The translations under genes and the position numbers were made by a program. Below are positions 1 to 8,039 of a stretch of DNA of 64,000 nt, one piece after another (positions within the stretch are counted from its first letter, which is position 1; each line of letters begins with the position of its first letter). The notes below the pieces were generated by a model that was not told the DNA's origin, ran no database searches, and saw only the letters and a list, made by a program, of their open reading frames with translations. Origin of the DNA: Paracraurococcus sp042666655 (GTDB lineage Bacteria; Pseudomonadota; Alphaproteobacteria; Acetobacterales; Acetobacteraceae); NCBI RefSeq assembly GCF_042666655.1, contig NZ_JBHTDE010000005.1, positions 1-64,000 on the forward strand, given 5' to 3'.

Positions 1-407
1 GCACCTCCAGCGCTGGAGACGTGTCAGCGGGCCGGCTGAGCGATGCCAGTGGTCCCGCCAGACACAAGGGTGCCGTCGAGACGGATCCAGGCGGATTATC
101 CGCGCTACGCTAAGGGCAAGAGCTTGGAGGGCGGCGAAAGCGATTTGTTTCGCTGCTTCGACCGATAAGGGATGGGCTTACTGAATGGAGGACCAGTACG
201 CCGCCTGAAGATTGCTTTATTTCAACGCGTTAAAGCTTGAGGGTTAAATCAGGTTACCCTCAAGGTTCGGAGACTCCCCAGCGTTTTGGAGAGAAAACAC
301 GCCCTAATTCCGGATCAGCACCATCAAAGTAGCGGCTAAAATCGGCCGGAAACCTGCGCCTTAGCGCGGAGTCTAACTTAGAAGAGACAAGTTGTTGGGA
401 TAACGAC
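1..407. other. Unassigned flank beside tRNA-Gly
   Basis: I see no convincing gene here. Short open frames on the plus strand stop by about 182 and match nothing I recognise. The right half looks clearly richer in A and T than the rest of the window. It holds a perfect 9-bp inverted repeat, CTTGAGGGT (236-244) with ACCCTCAAG (256-264), separated by 11 nt and not followed by a T-run. The stretch abuts the 3' end of a tRNA gene, a usual insertion point for integrative elements, so it may be the edge of an island lying outside the window. That is inference. Confidence 0.4.
236..264. repeat. 9-bp inverted repeat
   Basis: Perfect inverted repeat CTTGAGGGT / ACCCTCAAG with an 11-nt loop. No T-tract follows on either side, so it is not a typical intrinsic terminator. 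Function unknown. Confidence 0.4.
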
Positions 408-482
408 TGGAGCGGGAGAAGGGATTCGAACCCTCGACCCCAACCTTGGCAAGGTTGTGCTCTACCCCTGAGCTACTCCCGC
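408..482 (-). tRNA. tRNA-Gly (anticodon GCC)
   Basis: The minus strand folds into a full cloverleaf. The 7-bp acceptor stem is GCGGGAG (482-476) with CTCCCGC (418-412), then discriminator U and an encoded CCA (410-408). The D arm is AGCTCAGGGGTAGAGC. The anticodon arm is CAACC-TTGCCAA-GGTTG, giving anticodon GCC, and the T arm contains GGTTCGAATCC. It reads glycine codons GGC and GGU. Anticodon and encoded CCA are unambiguous. Confidence 0.97.
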
Positions 483-500
483 GCTCCGTCGTGGGAGCGC

Positions 501-528
501 TTTCTAACAGACGTCGCTGGCTTTGCAA
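501..528 (-). promoter_or_regulatory. Candidate promoter of tRNA-Gly
   Basis: On the minus strand TTGCAA (528-523) and TAGAAA (506-501) are separated by 16 nt, about 18 nt upstream of the mature tRNA 5' end. This resembles a sigma-70 promoter with four of six -10 matches. Assignment by position and motif only. Confidence 0.4.
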
Positions 529-542
529 GCGCCTCGCCTGAC

Positions 543-571
543 AAAAAAGCCGCTACCGCTTAACATCGGCT
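543..571 (-). terminator. Possible terminator of the ferredoxin mini-operon
   Basis: Reading the minus strand, AGCCG and CGGCT can pair across a 14-nt loop and are followed by six T residues. It lies about 120 nt downstream of the last small minus-strand gene. A 9-bp hairpin (CCTGCAGCG/CGCTGCAGG, 611-634) precedes it. The stem is short, so confidence is low. Confidence 0.35.
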
Positions 572-692
572 ACGATCACCATTTTTGGTACCCGACCCGG
601 GTCAGCAGGTCCTGCAGCGCCACGACGCTGCAGGCAGTGTCCGGCTCACCCATTGCCACTCAGCAGGCTGCTTCCACTGACCACCGCCCCAT

Positions 693-986
693 CTACTCTG
701 GCTGAGAAGCCACAGACACAACCACCCGGCGGCCTCCGAAACGCCACTGAATGCTCCTCAAAGCCTCGTCGTTCAGCAGTGCCGGGCCGTTCGGCATGAT
801 ATTGACTGGGCAGGAAAATTCGCCAATGGCCGGCCACGATGGAAGTCTGTTTTCAGACGTTCCGCAGCTTTGTGACGATGGGCACCGGTCATCGATCCCC
901 AGCGAAGCGGACAGCCTCCCCTCGCCGCGGATGCTGACCGTCTGCGGCACGCCGACCACCCGCGCCTCGACCAATTCCAGTTTCAT
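693..986 (-). CDS. Small protein of unknown function downstream of ferredoxin
   Basis: Predicted protein of about 97 residues beginning MKLELVEARVVG. I do not recognise it. The ATG at 986 has GGAG about 6 nt upstream; an ATG at 998 in the same frame is an alternative. It follows the ferredoxin stop by about 30 nt on the same strand, so co-transcription is likely. The N-terminal third looks like ordinary protein with beta-strand-like alternation. The rest is rich in Pro, Ser and Arg, so the frame may be decayed or spurious. An overlapping plus-strand frame at 751-1047 is less plausible. Confidence 0.35.
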   Translation of the reverse strand: MKLELVEARVVGVPQTVSIRGEGRLSASLGIDDRCPSSQSCGTSENRLPSWPAIGEFSCPVNIMPNGPALLNDEALRSIQWRFGGRRVVVSVASQPE

Positions 987-1015
987 CGCGGTCTCCATGC
1001 CGGCGGGCTCACCGG

Positions 1016-1309
1016 TTACGGTGATTGTGGCGGCCAGGAAACGCTGACATCGCCTTCGACGAAGGTCTGGCAGGCCATCCGCCACCCTTCGGCAAGTTCC
1101 GCCTCGGTCAGGTGCTTGCGCTCTTTCGGCTTGATGGCGTCGGCATGTTCTCTCCCCCGTTCGATTCGGCACTTGCAAATGCCGCAGATCCCACCGCCGC
1201 ATTTGAAAGGGATGCCGCCATTTTCGCGCAACGATACACGCAACAGGTTGCTCGTCTCCGGCGCCTCCACAATCTTGCCGTCGTTCGAGACGAAGGTAAC
1301 CGTGATCAT
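1016..1309 (-). CDS. Plant-type [2Fe-2S] ferredoxin
   Basis: Small electron carrier of 97 residues starting MITVTFVSNDG. It shows the beta-grasp ferredoxin pattern with CGGGICGICKC near residues 36-46 (C-x4-5-C-x2-C) and a distal Cys in the MACQ segment near residue 78, the usual four ligands of a [2Fe-2S] cluster. Such ferredoxins feed oxygenases or reductases, but no partner oxygenase is visible here. Its ATG overlaps the stop of the upstream small ORF (ATGA), which argues for translational coupling and fixes this start against a longer upstream extension. The family is clear; the physiological partner is unknown. Confidence 0.85.
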   Translation of the reverse strand: MITVTFVSNDGKIVEAPETSNLLRVSLRENGGIPFKCGGGICGICKCRIERGREHADAIKPKERKHLTEAELAEGWRMACQTFVEGDVSVSWPPQSP

Positions 1310-1521
1310 GCGGTGGCCGGTACTGGCACTGGATGCAGCATGGCGCGGATGCTGCCGCAGGCCGTCAGATGGTCGCTCTCCTTTTGCACGGCCTCGATTG
1401 TCTCGCGGTGCGGCAGGGATTTGATCGGCACCAAATCCAGCATCGGCGGCTCGACCTCGTCCATGAGGCGGATCATGGTCGCGTTCTCCAGCTGGGCGAT
1501 GACGAAGCATGGCTTATACAT
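1306..1521 (-). CDS. Small hypothetical protein coupled to ferredoxin
   Basis: Open frame of 71 residues, MYKPCFVIAQLENATM..., ending in a TGA that overlaps the ferredoxin ATG. I do not recognise a family. The N-terminal half has normal protein character (hydrophobic and acidic residues alternate); the C-terminus ends PVPVPATA. No clear Shine-Dalgarno precedes the start. It could be a genuine small partner of the ferredoxin or the C-terminal remnant of a truncated gene. The tight ATGA junction is the main support. Confidence 0.45.
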   Translation of the reverse strand: MYKPCFVIAQLENATMIRLMDEVEPPMLDLVPIKSLPHRETIEAVQKESDHLTACGSIRAMLHPVPVPATA

Positions 1522-1867
1522 CGTGCCACGCCCATGGTCATTGGCCCTATGGCGCGAACACCTTCAACAGGCCCAGTCGGATCTGGCCGGGCTTGCTGGT
1601 CAGGGTGCTGGACATGCTGGCTCGTGCCTTCGGGGCGGCGCCGGGAAAGAGCGTTGAACACCAATCCCTCTGCGCTCTTCACCAAGTCCAGCGTCAACGA
1701 CGTCCCGCAGGAACCGATGCGACTGCTGCGCGAGTGGACCAAGATGGTCGCCCGCCGCAAGGACACCAGACTGGCGGCGCGGCCGCCTGGCATGTGCGCC
1801 GATTGGCAATCAGCCACCGCTGGCGTCGGCGAGGCACGCCCCGCTGCGCGCGGGACTATCGCGGCCG
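1522..1867. other. Gap without a convincing gene
   Basis: Several overlapping frames are open on both strands but none looks clearly coding. A plus-strand frame running through 1717 (MRLLREWTKMVARRK...) reads like protein for about 30 residues, then loses character. This may be a gene remnant. Nothing firm can be called. Confidence 0.35.
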
Positions 1868-2746
1868 CTAAAGCCGCGCCTCGCAGCCCAGGATGGACTC
1901 GTACACCTTCAGCATCGCCATGGTGTCGAGCGCGCCGTAGCCCATGCCACGCGCCATCCGCAGCAGCGCCAGGGCCTGCGGCGCGAGCAGCCCGGGCACG
2001 CCGTACTCGGCCTCCAAGTCCACCGCCAGGCCGAGATCCTTATAGGCCAGGTCCAACGCAAAGCTCGCCGTGAACTCGCCCTTCAGTGCCCGTCCTGCCA
2101 TGTTGCGCAGGCCGGCGCTGTCGCCCGAGCCGTTCTGGATGATGGCGGTCAGCTTGCTTATGTCGATGCCGGCCTTGGCGCCGATCATCAGTCCCTCGGC
2201 GGCCGCGGCCGAGTTGCACAGCATCAGCATGTTGTTGATCAGCTTGGCGACCGAGGCGCTGCCAACCGGCCCGACATGCACCAGCTGGCCGCTGAAGGCG
2301 GCGAGGATGGAGCGGTGCTGCTCGAACACCGCCTCCTCGCCGCCAACCATGATGACCAGCGTGCCGTCGGTCGCTCGCACCACGCCGCCGGTCACCGGCG
2401 CATCCAGCAGCGCCACGCCCTTCTCCGCCAGCGTCGCATGCAGGCGCTTCACCACCGCCGGCGCATTGGTACTGAGGTCGAACATCGCAGTCCCCGACCG
2501 GATGCTTGGCGCCATGCCCTCCACGACAGCCTCGACCGCCTTCGGTGTCGGCAGGGAGGTGAAGATGAGGTCGCAGCTCGCCGCCAGTGCCGCCAGGCTC
2601 TCGGCCGCGGTGGCGCCGGCCTCGGTGCAGGCGCGCATGGCCTCGGGATTGAGGTCGTGCACCACCACCTCGTGGTTCACGCCCTTCATCATGTTGCGGC
2701 ACATCGGGCCACCCATATTGCCCAGGCCGACGAATCCGATCCTCAT
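1868..2746 (-). CDS. 3-hydroxyisobutyrate dehydrogenase / tartronate semialdehyde reductase family
   Basis: NAD(P)-dependent beta-hydroxyacid dehydrogenase of 292 residues, a usual family length. It has the Rossmann motif GLGNMGGPM (residues 7-15), the substrate motif DAPVTGG (115-121) and the catalytic Lys in VAKLINN (K168, N171, N172). The second half is the all-helical domain of the family. The substrate (3-hydroxyisobutyrate, 2-hydroxy-3-oxopropionate or a relative) cannot be decided from sequence. GGGGAGAA lies before the ATG. It is transcribed divergently from the methyltransferase-HNH gene, with a 66-bp gap. Family certain, substrate not. Confidence 0.93.
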   Translation of the reverse strand: MRIGFVGLGNMGGPMCRNMMKGVNHEVVVHDLNPEAMRACTEAGATAAESLAALAASCDLIFTSLPTPKAVEAVVEGMAPSIRSGTAMFDLSTNAPAVVKRLHATLAEKGVALLDAPVTGGVVRATDGTLVIMVGGEEAVFEQHRSILAAFSGQLVHVGPVGSASVAKLINNMLMLCNSAAAAEGLMIGAKAGIDISKLTAIIQNGSGDSAGLRNMAGRALKGEFTASFALDLAYKDLGLAVDLEAEYGVPGLLAPQALALLRMARGMGYGALDTMAMLKVYESILGCEARL

Positions 2747-2812
2747 GGCGTTCTCCCCCGCGGCCCCATGGGGCCTTGTCCTTCCAGGCAATGAGCCATC
2801 GGGCCGGCCGGC

Positions 2813-4627
2813 GTGCAAGACCCGGCGCACCCTTCCCACAGGCGGCCCGGCGGCCCTACCCTTCGCCGGGTGAGCGAGGAACGCCCGAAGCCGCCGTCCC
2901 GGGGTTGGGACACCATCACCCCCTACCACCGCGGGTTCGAGGAATTCGCCGAGGCCTACGAGGCCTTCGGCTTCGCCGAGATCCATGCCGGCGCCCTGCC
3001 CTTCCTGCCGGTCAGGCCCGGGCTGATGCTGGATGTCGGCGCCGGCAGCGGCCGCGACGCGGACTGGTTCGCGGCCCGCGGCTGGGAGGTGGTGGCGGTC
3101 GAGCCCGCCGCGGCGCTGCGCCAGGAAGCGGCACGCCTGCATCCCTCGCCCCGCATCCGCTGGGTGGACGACCGGCTGCCGGCGCTGGCGGCGCTGCACC
3201 GGCTCGGCCTCGGCTTCGACCTGGTCTGGCTCAGCGGCGTCTGGATGCACATCCCGCCGGAGGACAGGGCGCGCGCGATGCGTAAGCTGGCGACCCTGCT
3301 GAAGCCGGGCGGCCGGCTGGTGCTGACCCTGCGGCACGGCCCGGCGCCGGAAGGCCGGCCGATGTGGCCGGTCGATGCCAACGAGGTCGAGCGGCTCGGC
3401 CTCGACCACGGCTTGGCGCTGCGGGTGGCGACGGAGCGGGTGGAGGACCGCCAGGGGCGGCGCGACGTCCGCTGGCAGACCGTCATCCTCGACCTGCCGG
3501 ATGACGGCGCCGGCGCGCTGCCGCTGCTGCGCGGCGTCATCCTGCGGCAGGAGAAGGCCGCGACCTACAAGCTGGCCCTGCTGCGCTGCATCGCCCGCAT
3601 CGCCGACGGCTCGCCCAACATCGCGCGGGACGCGGGCGACCATGTCGAGCTGCCGCTCGGCCTCGTCGCGCTCTACTGGATCCGCATGTTCAAGCCGCTG
3701 GTGGAACGCGGCCTGCCGCAGCGGCCGGGCGAGGCGATGGGCTTTGTCACCCCGGCCTTCCGCGCGCTGGGGCCGCTCGCGCCCTACGACCTGCGGCCGG
3801 GCGCGCGCTTCGGCGGCACGCTCGCCACGGCGCTGCACCGCGCCTTGGCCGATGCGGCGCGGCTGATCGCCATCATGCCGGCGACCCACCTGACCTTCGC
3901 CGACAATGCCCCGGTCTTTCCCACCACGTCGCGCCGGCCGCCGCGCGCGAGGGACCCTCTCGTGGTCGGCACGGAATTGCTTTGGAGCTACGGTACCACG
4001 GCGGTGCCGCTGCCGGTCTGGCAGGCGCTGCGCCGCATGGCCGCCTGGATCGAGCCGATGCTGGTCGCCGAATGGGTGCGCCTGGTCCAGGCCTATGGCG
4101 CACGGGCCGGCCGCGCCCTCCCGGCCGACGAGGTCATGCACGCGCTGCAATGGACCGAGCCGCTGCGCGACACCGCGCTGGTGCGCGACCTGGTCGCCGG
4201 CCGCATCGCCCGCGGCGAGGAAGTCGCCTGCGTCTGGACCGGGGAGCCGCTGCGCCTGCGGGGGATCGAGATCGATCACTGCCTGCCCTGGTCCGCCTGG
4301 GCCTGCAACGACCTGTGGAACCTGCTGCCCGCCTCGCGCGCCGCCAATCAGCGAAAAAGCGGCCTGATCGTCGCCGCCGGGGCGCTGGCGGAAGCCCGGC
4401 CGCGCATCCTCACTTGGTGGGAGGAAGCCTATCGCGGCGCGGAACCCTCGCTGCGTGCCCGCTTCGCCGAGGAGGCGCGGACCACCCTGCCGCTGCCGCA
4501 GGAGCGCGAGCCGGCACTGGACGAGCTATTTGCCGCGCTCGATTTCCGCCGGCTGCGGCTGCGGCAGGAAACCCAACTGCCCGAATGGGCCGGCTACACG
4601 GCCGGGGCCGGCACCTTGTCCCGGTAA
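2813..4627 (+). CDS. SAM-dependent methyltransferase fused to HNH endonuclease region
   Basis: A 604-residue two-part protein. Residues about 30-230 are a class I SAM methyltransferase: motif I LDVGAGSGRD (73-82), an acidic post-motif segment at VAVEPA, and LLKPGGRLVLTL (162-173). It lacks the D/N-PP-Y/F motif of DNA amino-methyltransferases, so the substrate is more likely small or protein. Residues about 235-600 are another module with ATYKLALLR and LPLGLVALYWIR, ending in an HNH-like core: C473, I-D-H (487-489), N503-L-L-P and N512-x-x-K515. GTG at 2870 (residue 20) is an alternative start. The 3' end overlaps nth by 34 bp in convergent orientation. A role in defence or repair is speculation. 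Confidence 0.8.
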   Translation: MQDPAHPSHRRPGGPTLRRVSEERPKPPSRGWDTITPYHRGFEEFAEAYEAFGFAEIHAGALPFLPVRPGLMLDVGAGSGRDADWFAARGWEVVAVEPAAALRQEAARLHPSPRIRWVDDRLPALAALHRLGLGFDLVWLSGVWMHIPPEDRARAMRKLATLLKPGGRLVLTLRHGPAPEGRPMWPVDANEVERLGLDHGLALRVATERVEDRQGRRDVRWQTVILDLPDDGAGALPLLRGVILRQEKAATYKLALLRCIARIADGSPNIARDAGDHVELPLGLVALYWIRMFKPLVERGLPQRPGEAMGFVTPAFRALGPLAPYDLRPGARFGGTLATALHRALADAARLIAIMPATHLTFADNAPVFPTTSRRPPRARDPLVVGTELLWSYGTTAVPLPVWQALRRMAAWIEPMLVAEWVRLVQAYGARAGRALPADEVMHALQWTEPLRDTALVRDLVAGRIARGEEVACVWTGEPLRLRGIEIDHCLPWSAWACNDLWNLLPASRAANQRKSGLIVAAGALAEARPRILTWWEEAYRGAEPSLRARFAEEARTTLPLPQEREPALDELFAALDFRRLRLRQETQLPEWAGYTAGAGTLSR

Positions 4628-5301
4628 TTGCAATGTGCCGCCGCGACGCAGCGCCAGCACTCCGGTACCCGCGCCTTGCAGACATAGCGCCCGTGCAGGA
4701 TCAGCCAGTGATGCGCATCCCGCAGCAGCTCCGGCGGGCAGCGCCTGACCAGGCCGTCCTCGACCTCCCGTGGCGTCTTGCCCGGCGCCAGGCCGGTGCG
4801 GTTGCCGAGCCGGAAGATATGAGTGTCCACCGCCATGGTGTTCTCGCCGAAGGCGACGTTCAGCACGACATTGGCGGTCTTGCGGCCGACGCCCGGCAGG
4901 GCTTCCAGCGCCGCGCGGTCGCGCGGCACCACGCCGCCGTGCAGTTCGACCAGTTGCGCAGCCAGTGCCGCGACGTTGCGCGCCTTGCCCTGCCACAATC
5001 CGATGCGGCGGATATGCACGCCGATCCCCTCGGCCCCGAGCGCCGCCATCGCCGCTGGCGTCGGCGCCGCGGCGAACAACCCCGGCGTGCACTTGTTGAC
5101 CGAGGCATCGGTCGCCTGCGCCGACAGCACCACCGCGACCAGCAGGGTGAACGGATCCTGGTACAGCAGCTCCGTCTCCGGCGCAGGGTTGGCGGTGGCC
5201 AGGGCGCGCACGAAGGCAGCGGCCTGGTCGCGCGACATCAGCCGGGCGCGGCGCGGCACCAAGGCGGTGCCGTGCAGCGGCGGGGCAGGTTGACGCGGCA
5301 T
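4594..5301 (-). CDS. nth: Endonuclease III (DNA glycosylase/AP lyase)
   Basis: Base-excision repair enzyme removing oxidised pyrimidines and nicking at abasic sites. The 235-residue protein has the helix-hairpin-helix LPGVGRKTA (135-143) with catalytic K141, catalytic D159 in AVDTH, and the [4Fe-4S] ligands C208, C215, C218 and C224 in exact C-x6-C-x2-C-x5-C spacing. The start at MPRQ was chosen because upstream codons give an extension atypical of the family; MSRDQ (residue 22) is possible. Its 3' end overlaps the convergent methyltransferase-HNH gene. Confidence 0.95.
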   Translation of the reverse strand: MPRQPAPPLHGTALVPRRARLMSRDQAAAFVRALATANPAPETELLYQDPFTLLVAVVLSAQATDASVNKCTPGLFAAAPTPAAMAALGAEGIGVHIRRIGLWQGKARNVAALAAQLVELHGGVVPRDRAALEALPGVGRKTANVVLNVAFGENTMAVDTHIFRLGNRTGLAPGKTPREVEDGLVRRCPPELLRDAHHWLILHGRYVCKARVPECWRCVAAAHCNYRDKVPAPAV

Positions 5302-5346
5302 CGGCTTGTCTCCGACGGTGGCAGGATGCTTCCCCCATCCCATGTC

Positions 5347-5865
5347 ATGCGCACGATGTCAGCCCAGCCCGATCCCATCCTGTTCGAAGCGATCTGCACC
5401 CCGGCGCGCAGCCTGGGGCGACGCGGCATGATGATCGTCGCCTGCGGGGTGCTGGCCGCGTCGCTGACCATCGGCGGCGTCTTCACCCTGTTCGGCGCCT
5501 GGCCGGTGCTGGGCTTCAGCGGGCTCGAAGCCGCGCTGGTGCTCGGGCTGATGCTGCTGCACCGCCGCTGGGCGGCGCGCAGCATGGAGGTGCTGGTGCT
5601 GACCGAAGGCAGCCTGACCATCCGCCGTACCGACGCGCAGGGGCGGCAGCAGGCCCTGGCGCTCGACCCCTATTGGACCCGCCTGCGGCTGGAGGAACGG
5701 CCCGGCCGCGTCAGCCTGCTGCTGCTGCGGCAGCGCCAGCGCGACGTGGAGATCGGGAAATTGCTGGGAGATGCGCAGAAGCGCGACCTGGCGGCGGCGC
5801 TGGACGCGGCGCTGCGGCGCTGCCGCGAGCCTGTCTTCGACAACCCGCAGCTGCGCGAGGGCTGA
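5347..5865 (+). CDS. DUF2244 membrane protein
   Basis: Integral membrane protein of about 172 residues, with two hydrophobic helices near residues 28-70 and a cytoplasmic C-terminal domain carrying the family pattern (LTEGSLTIRR, then DPYWTRLRLEE and VEIGKLLGDAQKRDLAAAL). Function of DUF2244 is unknown. ATGs at 5326, 5347 and 5356 are in frame and none has a strong Shine-Dalgarno; homologues as I recall them begin close to PILFEA, which favours 5347 or 5356. It is divergent from nth and convergent with the XRE gene. Confidence 0.8.
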   Translation: MRTMSAQPDPILFEAICTPARSLGRRGMMIVACGVLAASLTIGGVFTLFGAWPVLGFSGLEAALVLGLMLLHRRWAARSMEVLVLTEGSLTIRRTDAQGRQQALALDPYWTRLRLEERPGRVSLLLLRQRQRDVEIGKLLGDAQKRDLAAALDAALRRCREPVFDNPQLREG

Positions 5866-5872
5866 CGGCCGG

Positions 5873-6328
5873 CTATTCGGTCGGCGTCAGGCTCTTGATG
5901 AGCTCGAAGACCCGCTTGCGGACCGCGGGATCGTTGATGCGGTAATAGGCCCGCACCAGTTCCAGCGTCTCGCGCCGGTGCAGGGTCTCGTCGTCGAAGC
6001 TTTCCTGCTGCTCGGCCAGGCCGAAGCTGCGCCGCGCGGAATGCGAGCCGCCGGCGCCGCCCAGGGCGTCCGGCATGTCGTCGAAGAAGAAGCCGATCGG
6101 CACGTCGAGCACGCGCGACAGGTCGAACAGCCGGCTGGCGCCGATGCGGTTGACCCCGCGCTCGTATTTCTGCACCTGCTGGAAAGTGAGGCCGAGCGCG
6201 TCGCCCAGCTTCTCCTGGCTCATGCCGAGCAGGGTGCGCCGCAACCGCACCCGGCCGCCGACATGGACGTCGATTGGGCTCGGACGGTGTTCGCGTTCAG
6301 GGCGTTCGACGATCTCGTCGCTCGGCAT
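5873..6328 (-). CDS. XRE-family helix-turn-helix regulator
   Basis: DNA-binding protein of 151 residues. The helix-turn-helix lies at about residues 25-80 (GRVRLRRTLLGMSQEKLG, then FQQVQKYERGVNRIGASRLFDLS), followed by a C-terminal region with EQQESFDDETLHRRETLELVRAY. This is the widespread alphaproteobacterial XRE type often found beside lnt and metK. The start at MPSDE has AGGAAGA about 9 nt upstream, better than the in-frame ATG at 6379. It follows lnt on the same strand with a 163-bp gap. Confidence 0.88.
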   Translation of the reverse strand: MPSDEIVERPEREHRPSPIDVHVGGRVRLRRTLLGMSQEKLGDALGLTFQQVQKYERGVNRIGASRLFDLSRVLDVPIGFFFDDMPDALGGAGGSHSARRSFGLAEQQESFDDETLHRRETLELVRAYYRINDPAVRKRVFELIKSLTPTE

Positions 6329-6491
6329 TGACCGTATCTTCCTGCTCGCGGGCCGCGTCCGAATTTCAATACCACTCAACGCAACGGCGTCGGCCGCCCG
6401 CCAGCCACCCGCTATACGGGAGGGTTAACAAGGCGTCAATACTCACGAGATTTCTCAAAAAGGAGTTTCGTGCCGCTTTCGCTCAACCCGA

Positions 6492-8039
6492 TCACCCGGC
6501 AGATGTTCGTCTGCGAATCGAAATCCATGGCACAAGCGCCAGGAGCATGCAAAGCAACGCGGCCAGGGTCGGCAAGGCCAAACCGAGCCGGGCGAACAGC
6601 GGCGCCGCATCGCGACCCGGCAGCGGCAGGGTCAGCGTCCCGGTTGCCCCGCTGGGCAGCAGTGCCAGGCGCCGGCCGCGCGCATCGAAGACGGCGGAGA
6701 TGCCGGTTTGCGCCGCCCGGGCCAGCGGCAGGCCCTCCTCTACCGCGCGCAATCGCGCCGCCGCCAGGTGCTGCCAGGGGCCGGAGGATTCACCAAACCA
6801 CGCATCGTTGGTGATGTTGACCAGCCATTCCGGGCGCGGTTCGGGCGTGACCGCAGCAGGGAAGATCACCTCGTAACAGATCAGCGCGCCAAAGGGCGGC
6901 AGGCCGGGCGGCGCCAGCAGCACCGGCCCGGGCCCGGCGGAGAAATCCATCCCCCCCGCTGCCAGCCGGATCGGAAGCAGACCGGACAGCGGCATGTATT
7001 CGCCGAAGGGGACAAGATGCGCCTTGTCGTAGACCCCCCGCACCGCGCCGCCGGCATCCAGCACCGCCAGGCTGTTCCAGACCTCGCGTGGCCGGCCGTC
7101 CTCGCCCCAGGCAACGCGCACCGTGCCGCCGAGCAGCGTGGCGCGCGCCGGCAGGACCTCGGCGACCAAGCGACGCGCCTCGGGGTCCTGGGTCAGGAGA
7201 AAGGGACTGGCCGTCTCCGGCCAAATCACAATAATTTTACTCTCGGGATGAGCCTCGGTGGCGGTGCGGGCAGCCGTCTCGGTCAGGCCCAGATAGCGCT
7301 GGAAGATTGGCATGCGCTGGTCCTGCCGCCACTTCACCTCCTGCGCCACGTTGCCCTGAACCAGCACTAGTTGCACCATCTGGTCCGGTGGGGCAGGCAG
7401 GGACAGGCGCCAAGCGCCGAAGCCGGCGAAGCCGACCAGCGCCAACGCCGCGACCATCCAGGGCATGCGGCCGCGCAGGCAAGGAACGCCGGCCACCAGC
7501 AGCGTTACCAGCGATAGCCCATGCACGCCGACCAGTGCGGCGCCCTGCACCGGCAGGGCGGCGAAGGCCCAGACCGTACCCATCAGGTTCCAGGGGAAAC
7601 CGGTGAAGACCACGCCGCGGGCCAATTCGGCCAGCACCCAGGCGCCTGCGAAGCCGACCACCCGCGGCCAGCCCGCCGGCAGCAGCCGCGCCGCCAGCAC
7701 CGGCGCCACCACGAAGGCCGCCAGCACCACAGCCAGGGCTGGCGCCGCGAGGGGCACCAGCCACCAGAAATTGGCGACATCCTTCAGGATCGCCTCGGTC
7801 ACCCACCAGATGCCGGCGACGCCATGCCCCCAGCCCCAGGCGAAGCCGATCCAGGCCGTCCGGCGCCAGGTCGGCTGCGCCCCGGCCAGCGCCAGCAGGC
7901 CCGGGATCGCCAGCAGCAGCACCGGCACCGCATGCAGCGGCGGCAGCGCCAGGACCGAGAGCAGGCCGAGGCCGAGCGCGGCGAGGAGCTGCCGGCGCCA
8001 GGGCAGCGCCTCCAGCCAGGTGAGGGGAGCATGAAACAC
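6492..8039 (-). CDS. lnt: Apolipoprotein N-acyltransferase
   Basis: Inner-membrane enzyme adding the third acyl chain to lipoproteins, the last step of their maturation. The 515-residue protein has several N-terminal transmembrane helices, then a periplasmic nitrilase-like domain with the catalytic triad E275 (VIWPETASP), K339 (GVYDKAHLVPFGEY) and C388 (GALICYEVIFP), almost the same numbering as the Escherichia coli enzyme. The start is GTG at 8039, preceded by AGGGGGGCGC; the open frame extends upstream but the extension looks non-coding. Several lipoproteins in this window (LptE, MlaA, the DUF3576 protein) would be substrates. Confidence 0.95.
   Translation of the reverse strand: MFHAPLTWLEALPWRRQLLAALGLGLLSVLALPPLHAVPVLLLAIPGLLALAGAQPTWRRTAWIGFAWGWGHGVAGIWWVTEAILKDVANFWWLVPLAAPALAVVLAAFVVAPVLAARLLPAGWPRVVGFAGAWVLAELARGVVFTGFPWNLMGTVWAFAALPVQGAALVGVHGLSLVTLLVAGVPCLRGRMPWMVAALALVGFAGFGAWRLSLPAPPDQMVQLVLVQGNVAQEVKWRQDQRMPIFQRYLGLTETAARTATEAHPESKIIVIWPETASPFLLTQDPEARRLVAEVLPARATLLGGTVRVAWGEDGRPREVWNSLAVLDAGGAVRGVYDKAHLVPFGEYMPLSGLLPIRLAAGGMDFSAGPGPVLLAPPGLPPFGALICYEVIFPAAVTPEPRPEWLVNITNDAWFGESSGPWQHLAAARLRAVEEGLPLARAAQTGISAVFDARGRRLALLPSGATGTLTLPLPGRDAAPLFARLGLALPTLAALLCMLLALVPWISIRRRTSAG

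Noticed and set aside
1868..4279. 803-codon minus-strand open frame opposite the methyltransferase-HNH gene
   Set aside because: Only its last 292 codons (1868-2746) are real; the rest is the GC-rich shadow of the plus-strand gene, rich in Arg, Gln and His with no domain.
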